DNA of 64,000 nt, from NCBI GenBank assembly GCA_029204225.1, contig CM055102.1, positions 42,371,229 to 42,435,228 on the forward strand, given 5' to 3'. The DNA is from Diphasiastrum complanatum. Lineage: Eukaryota > Streptophyta > Lycopodiopsida > Lycopodiales > Lycopodiaceae. Every line of letters begins with the position of its first letter. The first letter of the stretch is position 1. The notes under the pieces are model-generated. The model had not been told where the DNA came from and searched no databases. It saw nothing but the letters and a program-made list of their open reading frames with translations. A program made the translations under genes and the position numbers. Shown piece by piece: positions 14,388 through 26,540 of the stretch.

Positions 14388-14590
14388 AAATTGATTGGAC
14401 CTCATGGATTTCACCTCTCATGATGATTGGACCTCTAGATTCCCACCTCTCTCGATGATTGGACCAACTAGCTTGAACCTACCAATATGATTGATCAAGT
14501 GATTTGCACCTTTGAACAAGATTGGGCCAACCATTTTGCACCTCTTAATGTGATTGGCTTTAGGATCTACACCTCTTAATTTGATTAAGC
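14388..14590. repeat. Degenerate minisatellite, unit about 32 bp
   Basis: Six or seven units, each beginning with a form of CACCTCT and containing GATTGGACC or a variant (tgatgattggacc, aagattgggcc, atgtgattggc). Units vary in length from about 28 to 36 bp and are diverged, so the array is old. Confidence 0.6.
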
Positions 14591-14599
14591 CATACTTGA

Positions 14600-15890
14600 C
14601 ATTGAGATGTGGATTTGTTTGCATGCTAGCAAAAAACCTATCCTTACATTTTGTGACACATGTCACCATCTCACTAGAATTCGACTTGGAGGCCTCTTGG
14701 CTTTTCAAATTCAACATGAAAATATGTACAACATACCAATGAAACTTCACAAATACGAGTCCCAATTTGAATTTCATTCAGATCATCGCACCACTTCATT
14801 TTGGCAACTTTTACTGCTTGTCTTTTTTTTGTTGAGCCCACATAAATCTCTCGTCCTTTGCCATGCACAAGTTGCCAAAAATCATTATTTTGTGAAAGAT
14901 CATTTGAAGGTTTGGCAATTGTAATTGGATCTTCTAATTTGATAGGCCAGTGAAATTTTTCATTTGATGACACATCTCTAAGTTTGTGCAAAGTGATTCT
15001 TTGTACTTCAAAAAGTCTATCCTCCAATGTTGATCGATTTCCTCAAAAATTAAAAAAGTTGCTTGAATGCTTGATTCCAAAAAGTTTAACGTTTTGAATA
15101 AATCAATCTTGAGTCTTCCATTTTATGGATTATAAAGGACACAATGCTGTGATCTTGACTTGAGCAAAAGACACATTACGCAACAATTGAATTCTCTCAA
15201 GAGGTAACCATGATGCTGAATTTGAATATTGTTTGCCCCATATCATTGTAGTACCAGTTTCATTACATTTAATCTTAAGCTGATGTTGAAATCTAATGTC
15301 ATCAATGTTAGTTATGCAACGCTCCATCTCTCTAGACACCTTAATATAATCTTGAAAATCACATGTACGTCGAATTAATGACACAAATGCTTTGGGTGCA
15401 TATAATTTTGCAACAATATTTTAAAGCAGTTGTAGAAAAAATGTCTTCTTGTGTCTAAGCCTTTTTAAAAAATAGCTAGACATCTAAATGATTTTGTCAT
15501 GAAATTGGCCAACAAAAAGCATCATACTTTGAATTTTTGAAAATCCATTTTTTGACCAATATAGATAAATATCGCAGCATAGTCTGATTCCTATTTTCTT
15601 TCACAATATTGTCAAGCTGCAAGTAAAGTGTTCATGGAAGATATCAAATTTGCATATTATTTTATGTACAATAATAATTGTCAAATTTGAATCATTTCTA
15701 GCATTAGAATAATTGAAGAAATCTCTAGGCTCCAAAGTGTCATAAAATACAAGTGCTCCAACTAAATGAATATTAATGAAATTGGTCTCATTTAAATTTT
15801 TTGACACCTTGATGAAATGAGACAAAAATGTCTTTTTTTTAAATCCATGCCATCAACGACAAGGCCCAAATACTTTTGAGGACACTCCAA
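14600..15890. other. Interval without recognised genes
   Basis: Minus-strand frames at 14674-15027, 15130-15384 and 15601-15825 have protein-like composition but I recognise no family. They could be fragments of one decayed transposon. Confidence 0.4.
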
Positions 15891-15899
15891 ACATTTTTT

Positions 15900-18259
15900 T
15901 GATGTTTTACAAGCTCTTGTCTCTACTGTTCTCTATGCACTTGGAGGGCTTTTGTAGCATATGCTAAAACAACAAGTCAAATTAGTTTTAAAAAAAATTA
16001 TTCTTTAGGATTAGTCATATACTGACTGAGAGAGCTGACTGCAAATGTAGACCAACTTCTGTTTTCTGTCTCTGTGGATTTGTATACCAAGGCAGAAATG
16101 AGCTTCGCCCAGATCAGTCATGTTGAATTCAGAAGATAGCATTGTCTTGGCTTTTTTTATCAAATCGGTATTGTTGTTGAAAAGCAATCTATCATCCACG
16201 TACAAAGTGATAATGCTAAAAGACTGCTGCACTGCTTTGAATTAAACGTTTGAATATGAAGAGCTAGGTGTGTAGTCGTGATCAAGAAGGACAATATTTG
16301 TCCTTTGAAACCATGTCGAGCAGATTGCTTCAAGCCATAAAGTGCCTTATGGAGTTTACACACATGATTGTGCTTACCCTCGATAATATAACCTTCGGGT
16401 TGCACCATGTAAATGTCTTCTTCAATAATTCCATTGAGATATGCTGTCTGTACATCAATTTGATGTATTTCTACATCTGCTGCAGCGACAAATGATATCA
16501 AAAGTTGCATAGAAGAATGCTTGACTACTGGAATGAAGGTCTCAGTGTAATCGACTTGTAGCTAGAGGTAATCAGAGAAAATCCTCTGGCTACAAGTCGT
16601 GCCTTTCTCATGTTGATGCTTCCATCTGCATTGTACTTGACTTTGAAAATCCATTTGCAATCAACTACGTTTCTGCTGGCAGGTAATTTGACAATTGTCC
16701 ACGTCTGGTTCTTGATAAGAGAGGAATACTCTTTATCATAGCTTCTTTCAAGAGATCTGAATCAGGCTGACTGAGTGCCTCTTGGACAGACATCGATTCC
16801 TGAGCTGCAGACTCATCGATATACTAGTTAGATGGTCTGCTGGTCCTTGAAGATCTTTTGGGTAATACAGGAAGTTGATTATTCCATTATACAGTAGTTG
16901 CTGATCTACAACATCATCATCTTTTGATCCGTCATTGATTTGTTGTTCGTCAAGAGTAGAGGAGCTTGACCTTCAATACGAATAGTCAATTGAGAAACTG
17001 GAAAGTTCAAAGCGTCAGGAGAATCTGATAGGTCAACTACATGGGGACTGCCCTTTTCTTTGAGGTCTTGAAACTAATCTTCGATGAAAATGACATTCTA
17101 GCTAGTGAATATCTTCGACTTGATGGAATCGAACAACTTGTAGGCTTGATCTGAAGTAGTGTAGATGATGAAAACACACTTGATACTCTAGAAGTCAAGC
17201 TTCTTTCTGAGATCACGAGGAATCTACGTAGAAGTAGTACATCCAAAAACTCGTAAGTTTGATAAAGAAGGTTTGGTACCTGTCCAAACTTTGAATGGTG
17301 TTTTGTCTGAATGGCCTTTAGTAGAACATCTGTTCTGAACATAGGTTGCTGTTGAGACAGCTTTAGCCCAGAAACACTTCGGAAGTGTCGCATGTGATAG
17401 CATGCACTTTGCCTATTCAACTAAGGTTCTGTTCTTTCTCTCGACCATTTGACTGAGGCGAATAGGAGGTGATGTATTGTTGCTCAATGCCGTTGTTAAG
17501 GCAGTACTCCTTGAATTCATTGGAGATGTACTCTCCTCCGTTATCTGACCTTAGTGCTTTGATTCGTTTGCCAGTTTGATTCTCAACATGCTCTTTGAAT
17601 TGTCTGAATTTGATAAAAGCCTCTGATTTCTGTTTTATCAAATAAACAATTGTTCTTCTGGAGAATTCGTCAATAAAGGTAATGAAATATTAGGCATCAA
17701 GCAATGAAGGAGTTTGCATAGGTCCACATCATCTAACAGATCTTTTGCTACATGCAGATGGTTTAATCTAAAAGGAATCCTAGCCTGCTTTCCAAAGATG
17801 CAACTATGACAGACAGGGAGATCGACCTTACCAGAAGGATAGTCGAGATCAAGGACGATGGATCATCTGGACATGTTCATAACAAATGCATGATTCAAGT
17901 GTCCTAAGCGATGATTCCATAGTAATGCTTTATTGACTAGAACAGAGGTTTTCAAGGCTTGACTAGATTCAGAATATCAATGTGCCAATCTACATGAGTA
18001 ACTATGTCTCTTATCGAGTGCAAGGATCTTATTACCCCCTATCAACTATTTTGCATTGATCAGATTCAAATTCTACTATGACCTAAATTCGTATTTCTAC
18101 TCACTGATAACAGATTTGTAGAGAGTTTAGGAACATATAAGACTTTTGATAGTAATTTGAATTGATCATCCTAGAATCGCAATCTTACAGTACCTTCACC
18201 TTCAATAGTGTGAGTACTATTGTCACCAAGATGAACAAATTTCTTTGTGTTGCAAGGAG
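15900..18259 (-). pseudogene. Copia relic F (protease side to RT)
   Basis: Decayed Ty1/Copia pol on the minus strand. From right to left: NLLSVSR-type protease linker near 18100, GAG-pre-integrase near 17900, integrase core at 17641-17417 (LRSDNGGEYISNEFKEYC, SPQSNG), RT at 16510-16160 (VDVQTAYLNG-like region, KALYGLKQSARHG) and 16232-16011 (YVDD followed by DLGEAHFCLGIQI). The RNase H end is missing or unrecognisable. Frameshifts and stops break every domain. It is interrupted at 18259/18260 by element G: the peptide context NTKKFVHLGDNS just left of the junction stops abruptly. Confidence 0.82.
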
Positions 18260-19146
18260 TGTAGGAGTTGAAGATCTTGTAGGAAAAATAGTAATTATTC
18301 TTCCATAGAAAACACGATGAAAATTTGAATAAATCAAACTAATATCAGTGTCTTCAATCAGGTCTGTATATGATCTATGTACTAATAGAACAATATTTGC
18401 CTTGATTGAATATGTGTGCGGAAATAGTTTGCGGAATTAAAAGAAAATTTTAGACAATTTTAGACAAACAGAAACTATTGATCAAAAACAAATTTATAAT
18501 CCTAAATCAGAATCAGTATACATCTCTTGTTGTCTTATCTCGCTGTTGTGTCTCTGATTGCATGAGTATGAGAGTGTGTTACAACAAGTAGTGCACATGT
18601 ATTTATATTGCTATAGGACAGGCCTTTTGGCCTTTTAATTCTATAACAATAGATCTAACCATTTACGACGGTTGATATTCATATAGATGCTCTATTTTCA
18701 GGGTCGAATAATTTCTGTTCGCGAATTATTCGCGACAGTCTATCTCTTCGTCACAGCTTTGTGTTGCACAAATTATTCGTGACGCTTTCTCTTCGTGATA
18801 TTTTCATCTTTCACGAATCGTTCGCGACAGATGACAATCTTTGAGCTTGAAGAAGAATCTAGAATATTTCATGAATTGTCCGTGATAGGTGAGCTTTGAA
18901 CAAGAAACAAAATATTTTGCAACAAAATTCTGTTCGCGAATCTTTCGAGCTTTAACAAAAAACCACAAGCTTCTACAAAAAACTGTCTCGCGAATGTTTT
19001 GAGTTTCAAGCAAGATAAATTATGCGAATCTTCGAGGTTGATCACGAATAGAAATGTTTTGAGTTCGCGTTCATTTCCCATCCTTTGTCAAGTAAACTAC
19101 GTACTTTGTTAGTCGAATCGAGATCTATCTGATCAAGTGTTCTACA
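18260..19146 (-). mobile_element. 3' LTR of Copia relic G
   Basis: Inferred LTR of 887 bp, reading TGTAGAACAC on the minus strand at its right edge and ending CTACA at its left edge. A purine tract (CTGTGAGAGAGAGG, 19147-19160) abuts it, as expected for a 3' LTR. Part of it (about 18885-19060) is repeated at 21939-22113, the truncated partner. It is rich in TTCGCGAA-like motifs. The left edge is set only from the interruption of element F. Confidence 0.6.
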
Positions 19147-21938
19147 CCTCTCTCTCACAGTGGGCAGTTGGATTAATCCCAATCTTCTTCGCTACTTCTT
19201 GAGCAAAGCTTTACTGAGTGGCTTTGCAAAGATATCAGCTGTCATTTTCTCTGTGGGTATGAAGACTGTCTTCAATATCTTCTTCTCGACTAAGTCCCGA
19301 ATAGTACTCTCTTCGCCAACTTCCAATGCAACGATCCTGAAATCTGATTATATTGGCTCAGCCTGTATACTGCAAACGCTATATCAGGTCTGGTGTTGTC
19401 TGCTAGATATAACAATGATCCAATCAGTCTATGATAGGGTGTTTTGGCCATTTGCTTCTCTTCCTCGAGAGTCTATGGACAATCTGCCTTGTTCAGTATT
19501 GTTCCAGGTTTCATGGGAGTATGCACACCTTTGCATTCAAGCATGTTGAAATCTTCAATGATCTTCTGAGTCTACTTTTGTTGGTGAAGATACATCTTAC
19601 TACCTTCAAAGTCTCTTTGAATCTACAAGCCTAGATAGATTTTAGCTTCTCCTAGGTCAACGATCTCAAATATTTCAGAAATGTCTCTTTTGACATCTGA
19701 AATTAACTTATCTCTTCTTGAGAAGATAAGTGTGTCATCAACATAGACAACTAGAATGATTATTTCATTTTGGACATGCTTGATATAGACATTTGATTCA
19801 ACAAATAGAGGTTTGAAGCCTAAGGAATATAGTGCTTCATCCTTCTTTCTATACCATTGTCTTGTTGCTTGTTTCAGACCATAAATGCTTTTATTCATGT
19901 GACATCCATATTTTGGATATTCTTGGATTACAAAACCAAGTGGTTGGTCCATGAATAAGTCTTCTTCCAATTCTGCTTGCAAGAAAGCAGTCTTCTCATC
20001 CACAATATAAATTTTCAGATCATGGACATACGCAAATAACAAGCGAATTGATGTATGTTTACCGATGAGAAAGTATCAGTGTAGTCAATCCCATACTTCT
20101 GTGAAAATCCTTTAGCAACTAACCTTGCTTTGTATTTGACGTTTTTTCCATCAAGACCTATTTTGATCTTGTAGATCCACTTGCATTTGATTGGTTTTTT
20201 GCCATCAGGAATAGGTGCAAGTGTCCATACATTGTTCTCATACATGGATGACATTTCATCCTCCATTGCTTGAATCCAGTGATCTTTATCTGGTCCATCA
20301 ACAACTTCCTTGAATGTTTGAGGTTCGTTAGAGAAACCACAAAATTCGATGGCTGTATTAAAAACATCATGACCATACCTTCATGGTGGTTTTCATTGTC
20401 TGTCAGATCTTCTTACAGGTGGTTTCGAGTTCAATTCTGCAAGTTTTGAGTTCGATTCTGATTCGGGCTTTTCTGCTGGAATTCGAACTGGTGATTCGAG
20501 TCTGTCTGGTACTCGACCTTGACCTCCCTCTAAATTTGGTAATTCTCTTTCATCTTTTGCTTGTTTTACTTATGTCGTCGTTGGTAGCACATAATAGTTT
20601 TTGAGAATTTCATAGCCGACTAGATCACTATCTGCTATGTATTTCGACTCATCCTATTTAACATCTCGAACAATCTTTATCTTGCCAGTTTTGGGTACAT
20701 AGACACGATAATATGACAAATGTAACTCGAATCCTACCAAAAAATCTTGTTCTATCTTTTCATCGAGTTTCTTTCTTAGCTTATCTGGTACGTGCATATA
20801 CACTGCGCATCCAAATGTCCGAACATGTGCAAGATTTGGCTTTGACTTCCACCATATCTCATGAGGAGTTTTATCCGATATTTGAGATTTCAAAATACGA
20901 TTATGAAGATAATTTGATGTAGCCAATGCTTCTGTCCACAACTATTTTGGTGCATGCGCATCAGCCATCATACACCTAGCAGCTTCCATAATTGTGCGAT
21001 TTCTTCATTCAACTATTTCATTGTGTTGAGGTGTGTATGATGCAGTCTTCGTATGCATAATACCTCGATCAGTACAGTAAGCCTTGAATTCATTGGAAAT
21101 GTACTCACCCCCCCGATCTGTGCGAATTCGCTTCAACTTATTGCCTGTCTGCTTCTCGGCCCAATTCGTATACTCAACGAATTTCTTGAAAGCTTCAGAT
21201 TTTGTACGTATAAAGTATATTATAGCGAACTTGCTGAAGTCATCAATAAACATAATGAAGTACTTTGCATCACCCAACGACAATACTCAAAATGGTCCAC
21301 AAATATTTGAATGCACAATTTCAAGTACCTTAGTTGCTTTATAAATATCCTTACTGAAAGGTGTTCTAGTCATCTTGCCTTTAAGACAAAATTCACAGGT
21401 AGTTCAAATATCTCTACTTTTGATTTCGACTCCTTCAATTCTCTGACTTTTGTTGGCTTGGTACAAGGCTTTCATGTTCATGTGACATAGCCTCTTGTGC
21501 CACAGTATATTTGTCGATTCTTGAGTTTGATTTTCTTGTTCGATTCTAGTTCGAATGTTCAAGTGATACAAATTTCCTTCTCTGTTGCCTTTAGCAATCA
21601 GGTTATCAGAATTTTTTTCGAACAGTTTACAAAAGTTCTTTGTGAAGGTTACTGACATGCCTGTATCGACTATCTTAGCTACGGATAGAAAATCTTTGTC
21701 AAGAGTAGGGACATGAAGAACTTCCTCTAGTTTCTTGTCACTCTGATTTGTGTCCAGCCATAATACACCAATTCCATCAACCACATGCTTAGAACTGTCT
21801 CCAAGTATAATGAATCTCGAATAGTTCGTCTTCTTGTACTCAGACAATATTTGTTTCGAGGTGGCTCCCGAATCAAGTACTACCTCTCGAATTGAATTTG
21901 TTGAACAAAATAGATCAGCACTAACATCAACAGTTTGT
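19147..21938 (-). pseudogene. Copia relic G pol
   Basis: Minus-strand Ty1/Copia pol. 21958-21404: protease active site DSGAT and GAG-pre-integrase LWHKRLCHMN. 21283-21005: integrase IRTDRGGEYISNEFKAYC. 20941-20654: integrase C-terminal part (KTPHEIWWKSKPNL). 20266-20015 and 20042-19623: RT ([41 protein letters not shown]). The RNase H part (about 19160-19620) is too decayed to follow. Gag and the primer site are absent: the protease joins LTR-like sequence directly at about 21938, so an internal deletion has removed the 5' part. Confidence 0.82.
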
Positions 21939-22113
21939 GACAGGTGATCTTTGAACAAGAAACAGAAAATTTCGTGACAAGATTCTGTTCACGAATCTTT
22001 CAAGCTTCAACAAGAAACCACAAGCTTCTACAAGAAACTGTTTCGCGAATCTTTCGAGTTTCAAGCAAGATTAATTTCACGAATTCTTCAAGGTTGATCA
22101 CAAATAGAAACAA
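21939..22113 (-). mobile_element. Truncated 5' LTR fragment of relic G
   Basis: About 175 bp homologous to 18885-19060 in the G 3' LTR (shared strings such as ctttgaacaagaaac and ccacaagcttctaca). It is cut on the right by the Copia-A 3' LTR, which starts at 22114. Confidence 0.7.
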
Positions 22114-22677
22114 TGTAGAAAAATCAGCATCTACACACAAAATGAGATGCAAAAACCAATAGAACTTGATCAAACTTGAATGAAATGAAAAAGTACTATT
22201 GTTGTCTGTACAAAACCAGAAATCTACTGTATTTCACATGTGTGGATCCAAAAATAACAAATATAGATCATTCTACACATAGAATTGCAAGCAATCACCA
22301 AGATAGTGCACCAATGGATAGTAGAACCCAAGAACCATGTATAAGCATGAAATGAGATAGAGAAGAGCGAAGATTGCTCTCTCCACGAGTTACATCCTTT
22401 TATAGCAGGTCCAAACCCTACTTGGCCACTTGGCTTTCCCTCCAAAATGCTAACCCTACTAATTTTGGGTCTAGATTCAATGTACCCAACTATTCAAATT
22501 AAATCTACTCAAACTCGCATTCTAACTTTCCCACACTTTCAAAAAGTGTTTATTCAAATGAAATTTAGACTAATGAACTTTGAAAAGTCAACCTCTAAGT
22601 CTAAAACAAGTTTTGGCCTCATTATGCCAAATATGAAAATATAGCAAAATGTGATGAAACTAGTTGAATCTTTCACA
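22114..22677 (-). mobile_element. 3' LTR of Copia-A
   Basis: 564 bp. Reads TGTGAAAGATTC at its minus-strand start and ends TTTCTACA. A TATA-like CTATAAAAGG lies at 22396-22405 on the minus strand. It is directly preceded (minus) by the polypurine tract GTTGAAGAGGGAG (22678-22690). No matching 5' LTR is present at the other end of Copia-A. Confidence 0.75.
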
Positions 22678-24490
22678 CTCCCTCTTCAACTAGTTTTAGC
22701 ATAGACTTTGATAACACTCCAAGTGAAGTCCTATGCTTCATGAACAAGTCTTTTCCCAATGCTTTGGTGAAGATATCAGTTACACATTCCCTTGAAGACA
22801 CATGTTGAAGCTCCACCTCCTTTGCAATGACTTGCTCCCTCACAAAATGATATTGTATCTCAATATGCTTGCTCCTAGCATAGTTTTTTTTTACCATAGA
22901 ACTTTGATCCATCATAAGAATGATCTTCTTTCTAGGAATAGATCTCCTTTCAATGATCATGTAATGCTCAAAATAGAAACAACCATAATTGATATAGAGA
23001 ATAGTGTCCACTTGGGATGCTTCACTATTTCTTACATCAATTTTACATGTAAAAATGTCACTAAAACATGAAGAATCCAATAGAATGTAAATGAAATGAT
23101 TCCACCATGCTTCCAACTCTGAACTCTCTGAAAAAATACAACAAACAAACAATAAATATGAGTGATCAACTTTTGCTTGTTTGCAATCCTGCAACCTAAA
23201 CCTATGCAGTTGACATACTTCACCTGTGTTAAACCCACTTCATGTCCTTTTTGCCACACTTCTACTCCAAGGCAGTAATGCATCAGGTTGAGATCTATCA
23301 TCTCAAATTGTTCCATGAGGTCTTTCTTGATCATGTCTATCATCTCTTGATTATTTCCCGTAATAATCAAGTCATCACATAAAGAGCAATCAAAGAAACC
23401 ATACCATCAAAGCATAAGGCATATAGATTTGGATCAGAATGTGTTCTTACCATCCCCTTTGAACAAAAGTAGGCATCAATCCTACTATACGACGCACGTG
23501 GTGCTTGTTTAAGACCATAAAGCGCTTTCTTCAAGCGACATACAAATTTTTCTATCCTTTCGTTACAAAGCCTTCAGGTTGATCCATGAACACTTCTTTT
23601 TCTAACTCACCATTTAGAAAAGCAGATTTCACATCCATCTGATGCAAAGTCCAACCAAAATGTGAAGCTAAAGCAATAAATAGACGTAGAGTATTCCACT
23701 TACAAACCGGCGCAAAGGTCTCCTCATAGTCAATGCCTTTATTTTGTGCGTACCCTTTGATCACCAATCTTGCTTTGTGCTTTGCTATACTTCCATCTGC
23801 ATGGTACTTAGTCGTATATACCCATTTGCAACCAATGGGTTTCTTGCCAACTGGTGGTTCTACTAAGTCCCATGTGCTATGCTTAGCAATTGACTCCATC
23901 TCCTCTCCCATGGCCTTGACCCAAATGTCATCATCCTTCGCTTCACCATAAGTCGAAGGTTCTTTGCTGTGAATAATGCTAGATAAAAGAGCATAATTTG
24001 CTTCATACCTTTCAGGTAGTATCTTCTCTCTTGTTGATCTTCGTAGGTCATCTATGTCGCGGCTCTCCATCAATCTCTCAAACCACTTAGGGAGCTTTCT
24101 GTCAGGTGATCGGCTTCCTGGTGAAAATGTATCCCACGGTACATCCTTCTCCTTGCGTTTGTCACCTGCAACTTCAATCCTTCTTGCACCAAAAGGTTTG
24201 TCCCTACCTCTCCAACCTGTTTCTTGAGGTTGAGTAGTAGTATCTTGAGATGTATCCTCATGTTCATCACTCGGAAGGTCAATGAATGGATCATCATCAT
24301 GTGGTATCCTCACTATACCATCTTTCCCACTAGATGTGTCTATCTTCTCAGAATCCTCGTCTTCATACATCCTGGATTCATCAAAGATAACATCACGGCT
24401 TATATGGATTTTGTTTTCGACTGGATCAAAATATCTATAGCTCTTCACATGATCATTATATCCTAAGAATATGCACTTGATAGCTTTCAC
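22678..24490 (-). pseudogene. Copia-A RT-RNase H (broken)
   Basis: 24490-23552 is a long open frame: integrase tail (IKCIFLGYNDHVKSYRYFDP), linker, then RT (GCKWVYTTKYHADGSIAKHK, ARLVIKGYAQNKGIDYEETF, MDVKSAFLNGELEKEVFMDQ). The frame breaks near 23550, resumes with ALYVDDLIITGN around 23370, and RT runs to about 23200. Next comes a degraded RNase H stretch (NSEASQVDTILYINY) and an intact-looking end (SKHIEIQYHFVREQ, VTDIFTKALGKDLFMKHRTS) just before the polypurine tract. Much of RNase H is missing around 23200-23110, so this copy cannot make a working enzyme. The degraded stretch is shared with the tail of Copia-C. Confidence 0.82.
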
Positions 24491-24693
24491 ATCAAGTTTA
24501 AGACTCTCTTCCTTAGGAATGTGTACAAAGGCCTTACATCCAAAGATTCACAAGTGGTTCACCTTTGGCTTCTTCTTCATGAATGCTTCCTCAGGTGTTA
24601 TCTTTGGTATGGCAATGGTAGGACTTCTATTTTGAAGATAGACTGTCGTGCTACATGCTTCTGACCAAAAATCTTTTGGTAGTTTCATCTCAG

Positions 24694-25400
24694 CTAGCAT
24701 AGATCTGGCACTTTCACAATCGTACGATTTTTGCGCTCAGCTACACCATTGAGAGCAGGAGTATGAGCTTGCGTAAATTGTCTTTTAATCCCACATTGAT
24801 CACAAAGATCATTGAAGTCATTAGACTTATACTCACCTCCACTATCTGATCTTAGGACTTTGATCTTCCTACCTATCTGATTTTCGACCAAGTTTTTGAA
24901 GCTCTTGAAGTTATCAAATGCATCTGATTTCTTCTTCAAGAAGTAGATCCACGTCTTACGTGACATATCATCAATAAAGGTCAGAAAAAGAAGGCTTTAC
25001 CTAAGGACACGGTCCTCATAGGCCCGCATAAATCTGTGTGGATTAAATCCAGGATGTTCTTTGCTCTTGCAACACCCCCTTTATTGAACTTCTCTCGATG
25101 CTGCTTCCCATATACACAAGATTCGCACCTCAATTTCAAGTGATCTTCTATGGTAGGCAATCTTGTTACCATCTCCAATTTTCTCATCAAACTGAGGCTT
25201 TCCAAGTTCAAGTGACCAAGCCTCTTGTGCCACAACTCAGTTTGCGAAGGAATGGACGATACAAGTCCATGTTGCCCCTTGATTGTAGCATTCAACCTGT
25301 ACAATTTTGTATTGGGCTCTCTTACTCCATCCGCAATAACTTTGAACTTTTGGTTCGCATCCTTTACAAAGCAACGATTATGGGCAAATTCTACTTTCAA
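24694..25400 (-). pseudogene. Copia-A GAG-pre-integrase and integrase
   Basis: 25400-24981 carries the GAG-pre-integrase motif ELWHKRLGHLN and the integrase zinc-binding region (CESCVYGKQHREKF). A one-base frameshift at about 24981 leads to 24966-24694 with the catalytic core (LRSDSGGEYKSNDF, NGVAERKNRT). It inserts element cDNA in working copies. This part is in the same frame as the gag-protease part to its right, separated by one TAA at about 25404. Confidence 0.85.
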
Positions 25401-25403
25401 CTT

Positions 25404-26540
25404 TTAATCAGTAATGACTCCAACAGAAAGTAGATTTTTCTTCAAACCTGGTATGTAAAGTACCTCCCTGATCATCCTGCTTTTGCCATCAGGCAGTTGG
25501 ATTGAAACTGTGCCTATCCCCTTGATCATACACACCTCACCATTTGCTTGTGAAACAGATGTTCCATTATCCAACACCTTCAAACTACTGAACCAATTTT
25601 TGTTACCTGTCATGTGTCTTGTGGCTCCTGAGTCAATATACCATGCTTGATCATCTTGATAAGATGACAATGCAGATATAAAGATGCTAGAGTCTTCAAT
25701 CTCACCCTCATCGACAAGGTTACCTGCTTGTTTTGGTTTCCCCTTGCCTTGTTCTGCTAGGAATTTGTGACATTCACTCTTCCAATGGCCCTTTTTACCA
25801 CAATGGAAGCACTTGTCCTTCTTCTTAGTTTTGCTGGAAGATCCCTCATCCTCCTGAGACTTGGCAAATTGCTGCTTAGACTTCTTCTTGCCCTTGCCCT
25901 TGCCTTGTTTTTGGCATGTCGCAAGTGCCTGATCGTCAGTATTTTGACGTCTATCTTTCACCATTTCTTGTCGTTGCTCTTCCTGCATCAAGATTCATGT
26001 GAGCTCGTCAAAGGTTGGCAATCTTTCTCTTGATGCTATTCTGCTAACAAACATCTGATAGGGTTCTGCAATGTCGCATAATGCATTATGCACTAGCTCC
26101 ACATCACGTATGCGCTCACCAATAGAATGCAGTTCATCTCTCATTGTCTTGATTCTAGTCATGTACGTCTGAATGTGCTCTCCTTGTTCCATGTAGGCAC
26201 TATTCAACTTTGAATTCAGAAACATGATTCTTGACGAATTTGACGTCTCGAACTGCTCCTTTAGCACATCCCATGCCTGTCTGGGTGTAATAGCATCACA
26301 AATGTGGGTAATGATGTGATCCTTCACTGACAAGTTAATGAAGGTCAAAGATTTCCTCATCTTTTTGTCGAACACTTTGATGTCTGCTTCATTTGGCGGC
26401 CTTCTCTCATCACCTGTGATGACTTCCCACATGTCTTTCTCCATCAGTATGTTTTTCATTTTGAATTTCCACACTGCATAGTTGGAAATCCCGTCCAATT
26501 TGCTGCTTTCACTCAAAATGGACTCTCCCATGTTTGTCAT
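25404..26540 (-). pseudogene. Copia-A gag and protease
   Basis: One minus-strand frame with a single TGA at 25995-25997. The N-terminal part (26540-25998) is a UBN2-type Copia Gag (NYAVWKFKMKNILMEKDMWE, AWDVLKEQFETSNSSRIMFL). After the stop come a Lys/Gly-rich linker, a CCHC zinc knuckle CFHCGKKGHWKSEC, and the protease active site DSGATRHMT with VLYIPGLKKNLLSVG. Apart from the stop the order and length look normal. The start ATG at 26540 gives MTNMGES. Confidence 0.88.
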
